Source: an uncultured Bacilli bacterium
GTDB lineage: Bacteria > Bacillota_I > Bacilli_A > RF39 > UBA660
Direction: 5' to 3'
Length of the DNA: 17,870 bases
Assembly (NCBI GenBank): GCA_947593275.1
Contig: CANQDN010000010.1
Span: 1-17,870 of the forward strand
Position 1 is the first letter of the stretch. The number at the start of each line of letters is the position of its first letter. The translations under genes and the position numbers were made by a program. The notes under the pieces were generated by a model. The model did no database searches. It saw only the letters and a program-made list of their open reading frames with translations, and had not been told where the DNA came from. Below are positions 12,849 through 17,870 of the stretch, piece by piece.

Positions 12849-13475
12849 ATGAAGAAGAATTATTTTTACTTTTTTCTTATTATAATATACCTTCTTTTTC
12901 TTTCTAAAGATATGATTATGGGATTTTTTAAGCCGAATATAGGGAATTTTATTGATAAAGAAGCTTACTATGAGATGGAATATAAAGACTTAAGTAAGCT
13001 TTTAGATATACCTTATGATAATTATAATGTTACATATAGTAAACTTATTAATCGAGATATTTATGAATTTTATGATAAAGTAACTATTTTAAAGGGGAAA
13101 AAAGATGATATTAGAGTGGGGAGTTTAGTGGTTGATCAGATGGGAGTAGTGGGTTTAATAAAGAAGTGTTATGATAACTATAGTGAGGTTACCTTGTTAT
13201 CTAGTAGTAATATGGCTTTATCAGTTAAAGTAAATAATAGTTATGGTATTTTAAGTGGGGAAAATGGGGATATTATTGTTAAAAACATTAAAGGAGAAGA
13301 TGAAATAACTATTGGGACTAAAGTTTATACTTCGGGACTTACAAGTATAAAAGGGGGAATTTTGGTGGGGAGTGTAGAAGAAATTAAAAAAGATTCTTTG
13401 GGGTTAGAATATATTTTAAAAATTAATCCCTCTTCTAATCTTACTAATTTAAGTTATGTGGGAGTTATATCATGA
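12849..13475 (+). CDS. mreC: Cell shape-determining protein MreC
   Basis: 208 residues: one N-terminal membrane helix (about 5-22), a short helical linker and the two-barrel MreC domain, recognisable from VGSLVVDQMGVVGLIKK, the SEVTLLSSSNMALSVKV segment, and YTSGL..IKGGILVGSVEEI near the end. MreC links the MreB cytoskeleton to the elongation peptidoglycan synthases. It is shorter than B. subtilis MreC (about 290), chiefly through a shortened coiled coil. AGGTGA stands 6 nt before the ATG. It starts the mreC-mreD-spoIVFA-spoIVFB run; mreB is not present upstream, where it normally lies. A TATAAT at 12825-12830 lacks a convincing -35. Confidence 0.9.
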   Translation: MKKNYFYFFLIIIYLLFLSKDMIMGFFKPNIGNFIDKEAYYEMEYKDLSKLLDIPYDNYNVTYSKLINRDIYEFYDKVTILKGKKDDIRVGSLVVDQMGVVGLIKKCYDNYSEVTLLSSSNMALSVKVNNSYGILSGENGDIIVKNIKGEDEITIGTKVYTSGLTSIKGGILVGSVEEIKKDSLGLEYILKINPSSNLTNLSYVGVIS

Positions 13476-13876
13476 TCTTTTTATTATTAGACTTTCTTTT
13501 AGCGCTTTTAAGTCCTTTTAAAACATCTTTTATTCTTCTTAATATTTTATTAATACCTAAAAATAGGATAGATAAACTTTTTATGATTACCCTTATTTTA
13601 GATATTTTAATATTAAATACTTATTTTTTGAATACGCTTATTATCTTCCTTTTATTCTTATTTTATAAGAAACTTAATATTAGATCTAATACTTTTTTTA
13701 ATTATCTTTTATCTTTATTATTGCTTTTTATTACTTTTAATTTAATACTTGCATTAATAAATAACTATGATATCTTTTATTTTTTAAAATTCTTAAAAAC
13801 TAATTTAATTATTAATTTTATTTTTTATGGGTTATGTTATAACTTAATTAAATCGCGCATAAAATTATCTAGGTGA
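13472..13876 (+). CDS. mreD: MreD-like rod-shape membrane protein
   Basis: 134 residues, almost wholly hydrophobic, with four to five membrane helices and little sequence signature, as is usual for MreD. It overlaps mreC by ATGA, and position is the main evidence. It is shorter than typical MreD (about 160-170). The protein is rich in Leu, Phe and Asn and would fold in the membrane as the partner of MreC. Confidence 0.7.
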   Translation: MIFLLLDFLLALLSPFKTSFILLNILLIPKNRIDKLFMITLILDILILNTYFLNTLIIFLLFLFYKKLNIRSNTFFNYLLSLLLLFITFNLILALINNYDIFYFLKFLKTNLIINFIFYGLCYNLIKSRIKLSR

Positions 13877-13882
13877 TAATTA

Positions 13883-14503
13883 ATGGTTGAAGATATAATT
13901 AAAAAAAATAAACAGAAAAGAAATAATTATGTAACAAGAAAACCGAGAAATAATTCTTCGAAAATAAAATATTTTAGGAATTTAATAACGCGGAGTTTAC
14001 TTACGATTATTTTAGTATTAGGAAGTATTATCTATACTAATTTAAGTGCTAAAAATAAAGAACTATATCAAAAGTATGTTTTAGAAAATTCTTTAAGTTT
14101 TAATAAAATTAATAATATTTATCAAGATCTATTTGGGAAAGTAGATATTTTAAGTAAAAAAGAAAGTACACCAGTATTTAAAGATGAGCTTAATGTTACT
14201 CGGGTTGAAGCTTATCAAAATAGCTATAAACTTATGGTTAGTAAAGGAAGTAGTGTTAGTGCACTTGCTAGTGGAATAGTGGTTTTTATGGGGGAGAAAG
14301 ATGATCTTGGATATACAATAATTGTGCAGGGAAATGATGGAGTAGATATTTGGTATTCAGGAGTTACTTCATCAGAGTTAAAAGTGTATGATTATATTGA
14401 AAGCACTACTATAATTGGAATTACGAGTGAAGATTATTTATATATTACTTTAAATAAAGATGGAGAATATTTAAATTATGAGGAATATATTTCCCAAATT
14501 TAA
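13883..14503 (+). CDS. spoIVFA: Stage IV sporulation protein FA-like (degenerate LytM domain)
   Basis: 206 residues: a basic cytoplasmic start (about 1-32), one membrane helix (34-53), a linker, and a C-terminal M23/LytM-like beta domain (about 115-195) with GSSVSALASGIVVFMGEK, YTIIVQGNDGVDIWYSGV and a LKVYDYIESTTIIG hairpin. The zinc-binding His residues of active M23 enzymes are absent, as in SpoIVFA. That protein holds the SpoIVFB protease inactive in the outer forespore membrane until the SpoIVB signal arrives. AGGTGAT precedes the ATG. The gene lies 6 bp after mreD and overlaps spoIVFB by 26 bp, the arrangement expected for the spoIVF operon. Confidence 0.83.
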   Translation: MVEDIIKKNKQKRNNYVTRKPRNNSSKIKYFRNLITRSLLTIILVLGSIIYTNLSAKNKELYQKYVLENSLSFNKINNIYQDLFGKVDILSKKESTPVFKDELNVTRVEAYQNSYKLMVSKGSSVSALASGIVVFMGEKDDLGYTIIVQGNDGVDIWYSGVTSSELKVYDYIESTTIIGITSEDYLYITLNKDGEYLNYEEYISQI

Positions 14504-15248
14504 AATAAATATAGCAACTTATGTTTTAATATTAAGTTTTTTTCTGACGGGTTTAATTAAAAATATTATTATCATTTATTTTATTATTCTTTTTCATGAA
14601 ATGGGGCATATCATGGTGGCACGCCTTTTAAAGTATGAAGTCTTAAAAGTAGAGATATACCCAAGTGGGGGTTTAACTACTTTAAATAAACCGATTAATA
14701 CTAAAATAAGCCATGATATTTTTATTGCGAGTGCTGGTATTCTTTTTCAAGTGTTTCTTTTTCTTTTGGTATTTTTAGTCTATCAGAAAGGCTTTTTAAC
14801 AAATGATAGCTATAACATTTTTATTACTTATAATAAAACTATCCTTCTTTTTAATATACTTCCTATAATACCTTTAGATGGTTATCATTTAATGCGAGCA
14901 TTTATGGAAAAGTTTTTTTCTTATACAACTTCTTTTTATATAAGTATAATAATAAGTATAATAGCAATTATTTTATTTATAAATTATGATCAAGTATTTA
15001 GTTTAAATAATTATTTAATTATAAGTTTTTTAATTTTTAAAATATATCAAGAGGTGAAAGAATTTAAATTTAAACGAATAAAGTTTTTATTAGAAAGATT
15101 TTTAAATAATATATCCTTTAATAAAATTAAATATAATAAAAAGATTAATTTAAACTTACTTAAGAAAGATACTTATCATTATTTTAAAGATAATAAAAAT
15201 ATTATAAGTGAGAAAAAAGTTCTTAATAGACTATTTTCTTATAAATAA
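14478..15248 (+). CDS. spoIVFB: Intramembrane metalloprotease SpoIVFB (pro-sigma-K processing, M50)
   Basis: 256 residues. Zinc motif H40-E41-M-G-H44 lies in a membrane helix, and N126...P.IPLD134G gives the third ligand. These correspond to H43, E44, H47, N129 and D137 of B. subtilis SpoIVFB with a constant shift of three, so the catalytic set is complete. About six membrane helices precede a cytoplasmic part that should hold the CBS-like domain; this part here is short, basic and Asn/Lys-rich, without a clear CBS signature. Function: releases mature sigma K in the mother cell. Substrate sigK is not in the window. The start overlaps spoIVFA by 26 bp. Confidence 0.9.
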   Translation: MRNIFPKFKINIATYVLILSFFLTGLIKNIIIIYFIILFHEMGHIMVARLLKYEVLKVEIYPSGGLTTLNKPINTKISHDIFIASAGILFQVFLFLLVFLVYQKGFLTNDSYNIFITYNKTILLFNILPIIPLDGYHLMRAFMEKFFSYTTSFYISIIISIIAIILFINYDQVFSLNNYLIISFLIFKIYQEVKEFKFKRIKFLLERFLNNISFNKIKYNKKINLNLLKKDTYHYFKDNKNIISEKKVLNRLFSYK

Positions 15249-15261
15249 ACGAAAAAAAGAT

Positions 15262-15290
15262 TTGACAAAGAGGGTATTTTTTGCTAGAAT
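15262..15290 (+). promoter_or_regulatory. Promoter of the rplU-prp-rpmA operon
   Basis: TTGACA (15262-15267), 17 bp, TAGAAT (15285-15290). Transcription would start near 15297, giving a leader of about 110 nt. Confidence 0.85.
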
Positions 15291-15296
15291 TATATA

Positions 15297-15400
15297 CGCG
15301 TAATGCTTTTTAGTATTCGTAAAAAACCACTCAAAAATGGTCTTAAAAATAATAATAATTATTTACCATCATGGTGCGTCTTAAAAATATTAGAAGGAGG
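15297..15400 (+). promoter_or_regulatory. Structured leader of rplU, probable L21 leader
   Basis: The leader has two small hairpins with equivalent arms: ACCA (15326-15329)/TGGT (15338-15341) and ACCA (15365-15368)/TGGT (15372-15375), so the arms can also exchange partners. GGTGCGTC follows the second. Firmicute rplU genes usually carry such an autoregulatory L21 leader; the position is right, but I cannot confirm the consensus fold by eye. Confidence 0.5.
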
Positions 15401-15407
15401 AATGAAT

Positions 15408-15704
15408 ATGAAAGCAGTATTTGAAACAGGTGGCAAACAATATTATGTAACTGTTGGGGATGTTATTTATGTCGAAAAATTACCTAATGAAGTTGGCAGT
15501 GATATAACATTTACAAATATTTTAGCAGTTGGAGATAAAGTTGGTACTCCTTATGTAGAGGGTGCTAAGGTTGTTTGTACTGTAGAAAAACACGGAAAAC
15601 AAAAGAAGATTAAAGTGTTTAAATATCGACCTAAGAAAAAATATCGTAAAACTCAAGGTCATAGACAACCATATACTAAATTAGTTGTTAAAGCAATTAG
15701 TTAA
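15408..15704 (+). CDS. rplU: 50S ribosomal protein L21
   Basis: 98 residues from ATG 15408, chosen because AAGGAGG (15394-15400) is 7 nt away; the ATG at 15402 is too close, and reading further upstream runs into the leader. Starts MKAVFETGGKQYYV and contains the family hallmark KVFKYRPKKKYRKTQGHRQPYT. A complete, normal-length L21 that binds 23S rRNA. Confidence 0.97.
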   Translation: MKAVFETGGKQYYVTVGDVIYVEKLPNEVGSDITFTNILAVGDKVGTPYVEGAKVVCTVEKHGKQKKIKVFKYRPKKKYRKTQGHRQPYTKLVVKAIS

Positions 15705-15706
15705 TT

Positions 15707-16009
15707 ATGATTAAAGTAAATATTAGTAAAGAAAGTATTATTATTACAGGACATGCGAATTATGAAGAGTATGGGAAAGATATAGTTTGTGCAAGTGCAT
15801 CTTCTATTGTTATTACAAGTATAAATGCGATATTAAGAATAGATAAAGACTTTTTAAAATACGTGGAGGAAAAAGATAAACTTACAATAAATATCTTGGG
15901 TAATAATAAAGATTGTTTATTAATAATGGAAAATATGCTAGAATTATTAGAAGAACTAGCGAAAACTTATAAAGAAAATATTAAAATAATGAAGGAGGAA
16001 AGACCATGA
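15707..16009 (+). CDS. prp: Ribosomal-processing cysteine protease Prp (YsxB)
   Basis: 100 residues. Catalytic pair His16 (TGHANYEEYGKD) and Cys28 (DIVCASASS) are 12 residues apart, the same spacing as H22 and C34 in S. aureus Prp. The enzyme removes the N-terminal extension of ribosomal protein L27, whose gene follows with an ATGA overlap and does carry that extension. It begins two bases after the rplU stop without a clear ribosome-binding site, so translation is probably coupled. Confidence 0.95.
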   Translation: MIKVNISKESIIITGHANYEEYGKDIVCASASSIVITSINAILRIDKDFLKYVEEKDKLTINILGNNKDCLLIMENMLELLEELAKTYKENIKIMKEERP

Positions 16010-16290
16010 ATTTTATGAAATTAAATATCCAATTATTTGCACACGTTAAGGCTCAAGGTTCAACTCAAAATGGTCGTGATTCAAGAGGTCGGAGATTAGG
16101 AGCTAAAGCAAGTGATGGAGAAAGCGTAAGTGCAGGTTCTATTTTATATCGTCAAAGAGGAACAAAGATCTATCCGGGAACTAATGTTGGAATGGGTAAA
16201 GATCATACATTATTTGCTAAAATAAATGGTGTTGTTCGTTTTGAAAGATTAGGTAGAGATAAAAAGAAAGTAAGCGTTTACGAAGCTTAA
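16006..16290 (+). CDS. rpmA: 50S ribosomal protein L27 with Prp-cleavable N-terminal extension
   Basis: 94 residues from the ATG at 16006; AAGGAGG stands about 8 nt upstream. The start MNFMKLNIQLFAH matches the KLN.Q.FA motif cut by Prp between Phe and Ala, here after Phe11, to expose the mature N-terminus that reaches the peptidyl-transferase centre. The remainder (QGSTQNGRDSRGRRLGAK, RQRGTKIYPG, GKDHTLFA) is typical L27. Unlike in Bacillus, no spo0B or obg follows. Confidence 0.97.
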   Translation: MNFMKLNIQLFAHVKAQGSTQNGRDSRGRRLGAKASDGESVSAGSILYRQRGTKIYPGTNVGMGKDHTLFAKINGVVRFERLGRDKKKVSVYEA

Positions 16291-16352
16291 TATAACGAGG
16301 AGATTTATTAAAAATTTTATTAAATCTTGAATAACATTCTAAATTAAAAAAG

Positions 16353-16377
16353 CATCAATTAATTTTGATGTTTTTTT
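16353..16377. terminator. Bidirectional terminator between rpmA and the third regulator gene
   Basis: CATCAA (16353-16358), loop TTAATT, TTGATG (16365-16370), followed by seven Ts; on the other strand the stem is followed by GC and six Ts (AAAAAAGC at 16345-16352). It ends rpmA on the plus strand and the regulator on the minus strand, whose stop codon overlaps the T-run. Confidence 0.88.
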
Positions 16378-16654
16378 ATCTTTCTGTGAAGAATTCTTTT
16401 ATATCTATATTTAGGACGCGAGCTATACGATAGAGAATGGCAATACTGAAGGTTTGGTGTACCTTTTCTGATTCAATATTCGAAATTAATCCTAAACTTA
16501 CGTCGCATAGTTCTGCTAATCTTTCTTGGGTAATTTTACCATACTTATCGGCATATTTGCTTTTGTTATTATATCGATAATATTTAATATTTCTACTTAC
16601 TATTTTGTAAATTTCATTATCATAATCTGTAATGTCTTTTGTAATTTCTTTCAT
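16376..16654 (-). CDS. Single helix-turn-helix (XRE) regulator
   Basis: 92 residues with one HTH domain (about 18-90): RNIKYYRYNN, then ITQERLAELCDVSLGLISNIESE and a FSIAILYRIARVLNIDIKEFF helix pair. The first 20 residues are acidic and may help dimerise. Start ATG is 6 nt after GGGAG. It lies divergent to the third surface-protein gene and so takes the place held by the double-HTH proteins in the other two modules, although it is not closely related to them. Its target is inferred from position. Confidence 0.88.
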   Translation of the reverse strand: MKEITKDITDYDNEIYKIVSRNIKYYRYNNKSKYADKYGKITQERLAELCDVSLGLISNIESEKVHQTFSIAILYRIARVLNIDIKEFFTER

Positions 16655-16746
16655 ATTCTCACTCCCAGTATATATTTTCTCATTTATTGTATAACTTTGT
16701 TATCATTATATTATAGGTAAAAGCTCAACAATAAATTAGAATTTTC

Positions 16747-16775
16747 TTGACAATTATATTAAACAATATTATAAT
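16747..16775 (+). promoter_or_regulatory. Consensus promoter of surface protein gene 3
   Basis: TTGACA (16747-16752), 17 bp, TATAAT (16770-16775), with the flanks TTC before and TTTAGTA after shared with copies 1 and 2. The spacer sequence differs completely. Confidence 0.88.
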
Positions 16776-16800
16776 TTTAGTAGAATAGTTGGAGGTTATT

Positions 16801-17870
16801 ATGAATAAGTATATAAAGTATTTAAGCTTAGTTTTTATAGGTTTTAGTGTTACTTTAGGAATAATGTATGTAAATAGTAGAGGAAATACATCAAATGAAA
16901 TAAATAGTAAACAAATGGCAGTATTTATAGAAGAAGATGGAGAATATAAAGTAAGTAAAACAATACCAACAAGTGGTTATGAGTTTAATGAAGAAAGAAG
17001 TTTTTGCAATAATGGAGCAAAGCCATCATGGAATAGTTTAACAAATGGATTAAAGATAAGCAATCTAACAAAAGATAAGACAAGTTGTATGTTATATTTT
17101 GATGAATCAGTAAGTAAGAAAGTGTTAAAAGGATTATATTTAGAATCTGAAGGGAAAACTAATAATTTTGATGGTACAGCATGTAGTGATGGGTGTACTT
17201 ATAATGAAAATGGTGTATATGAGGCTGATGATGACTTTGGGGATAGTTATTATTTTAGAGGGACAGTAGATAATAACTGGGTGAAATTTGGAACAGATAG
17301 CAATAATCAACCAATATGGTGGAGAATCATTCGAATTAATGGTGATGGTACAATACGGTTAATTTATGCAGGAATTGGATCAAGTGCTCCTGAAACTAAA
17401 GGAGAAGGAACAAATGCCTTAACGAACCAAGGATTTAATAGTGATTATTCTAATAGTAAATACGCAGGTTATCAATATGAAAATAATAATGCTCATGGTT
17501 TCGGAAAAGTTAAAGAACAAAGTAATGCTTATAATAAATTAATGGAATGGTTTCAAAAAAATTTAGCAGATGAATTGGATGGTGGTAATGGAAAAATAGA
17601 TGAAAGTGCTGGTTTTTGCAATGATAGATCAAATTCAACTAGCACATCTACTTCATGGAGCGAAGATATGCCTGATGAAGCAGGCACAGGAACAAATGTA
17701 ACCTATTATGGAGCATATTTAAGATTAGTAAATACTAATAAGCAGCCAACCTTAAAATGTGGAACAAAATATTATAAAAATGAAGATTACTTTACTTATA
17801 CAGGAGCAAAAGGAATTCAATCAACTGCAAATGGAATAATAACAGGGACTCAAAGTTTAGAATATCCAGT
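16801..17870 (+). CDS. Membrane-anchored variable surface protein, family copy 3 (3' end outside the window)
   Basis: Open from ATG 16801, behind GGAGGT at 5-nt distance, to the window edge: 356 residues visible. A membrane helix (6-24) is followed by a short stalk, then the shared blocks: ACSDGC, DDDFGDSYYFRGTV, NNWVKFG, IWWRIIRINGDGTIRLIYAG, SNAY.KL..WF, GFCNDRSNST, YYGAYLRL, PTLKC, DYFTYTGAKGI and SLEYP. By comparison some 120 residues are missing, including the FAGG, SPA and variable GLRPVINL parts. It resembles copy 1 in the AHGFG insert and copy 2 in the STSTSWSE-like segment, so the family looks mosaic. Confidence 0.88.
   Translation, partial: MNKYIKYLSLVFIGFSVTLGIMYVNSRGNTSNEINSKQMAVFIEEDGEYKVSKTIPTSGYEFNEERSFCNNGAKPSWNSLTNGLKISNLTKDKTSCMLYFDESVSKKVLKGLYLESEGKTNNFDGTACSDGCTYNENGVYEADDDFGDSYYFRGTVDNNWVKFGTDSNNQPIWWRIIRINGDGTIRLIYAGIGSSAPETKGEGTNALTNQGFNSDYSNSKYAGYQYENNNAHGFGKVKEQSNAYNKLMEWFQKNLADELDGGNGKIDESAGFCNDRSNSTSTSTSWSEDMPDEAGTGTNVTYYGAYLRLVNTNKQPTLKCGTKYYKNEDYFTYTGAKGIQSTANGIITGTQSLEYP

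Noticed and set aside
15303..15407. N-terminal extension of L21 by 35 codons
   Set aside because: The extension has no ribosome-binding site and lies in the structured leader; L21 begins MKAVFETGGKQY at 15408 behind AAGGAGG.
16526..16720. Plus-strand open frame opposite the third regulator
   Set aside because: Shadow of the HTH gene; the hydrophobic look comes from complementing Lys/Asn/Tyr codons.
1..17870. Reassigned genetic code (TGA as Trp), given the Mollicute-like AT content
   Set aside because: TGG encodes Trp throughout, and TGA ends yfhO, mreC, mreD and prp at functional junctions.
1..17870. CRISPR array, tRNA or rRNA genes, DGR reverse transcriptase or template repeat in the window
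   Set aside because: No regularly spaced short repeats, cloverleaf or rRNA motifs were seen; no protein has reverse transcriptase motifs, and no second copy of the 4520-4627 segment was found by eye.

Overview
The window comes from a low-GC, Gram-positive (Firmicutes/Bacilli-like) bacterium that uses the standard code: TGG encodes Trp, and TGA is a true stop, for example at the ATGA overlaps of yfhO/csbB, mreC/mreD and prp/rpmA. Shine-Dalgarno sites are of the AGGAGGTGAT type and promoters are sigma-A-like. An spmA-spmB pair and a spoIVFA-spoIVFB pair in the B. subtilis order indicate an endospore-forming lineage or a recent descendant of one. I cannot name the species. A gut-type lineage is only a guess from the repeated surface-protein family.

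Left region (1-4800): two tandem copies of one accessory module. Each has a minus-strand double-HTH regulator, a strong divergent promoter (TTGACA, 17 bp, TATAAT), a plus-strand anchored surface protein of about 480-510 residues ending in a GLRPVINL-containing domain, and a stem-loop followed by a rho-independent terminator. Between the copies (2193-2668) is a compact locus with two converging promoters. It predicts a short terminated RNA of about 100 nt opposite a 41-codon ORF, laid out like a type I toxin-antitoxin locus. A near-copy of its outer promoter sits at the left window edge, so the array probably continues leftwards. The last 36 or so codons of the variable domain in the second surface gene have the composition expected of a diversity-generating-retroelement (DGR) variable region; no reverse transcriptase or template repeat is present here.

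Middle region (4800-10110): a minus-strand yfhO-csbB operon for membrane polyprenyl-phosphate sugar transfer, probably lipoteichoic acid or cell-envelope glycosylation; a membrane-anchored EIIB-like protein that has lost the phosphorylatable cysteine position; a lipoprotein; and a coiled-coil membrane protein of unknown function.

Right housekeeping region (10110-16300): dacF-type D,D-carboxypeptidase, spmA, spmB, a SPOR-like protein, mreC, mreD, spoIVFA, spoIVFB, then rplU-prp-rpmA behind their own promoter and leader. This is the B. subtilis mre-spoIVF-rplU-ysxB-rpmA block without mreB, minCD, spo0B and obg.

Right end (16350-17870): a third accessory module directly abuts the rpmA terminator: a different single-HTH regulator, the same type of divergent promoter, and a third surface protein that runs off the window before its variable end. 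The three modules suggest a dispersed, individually regulated family of variable surface proteins.
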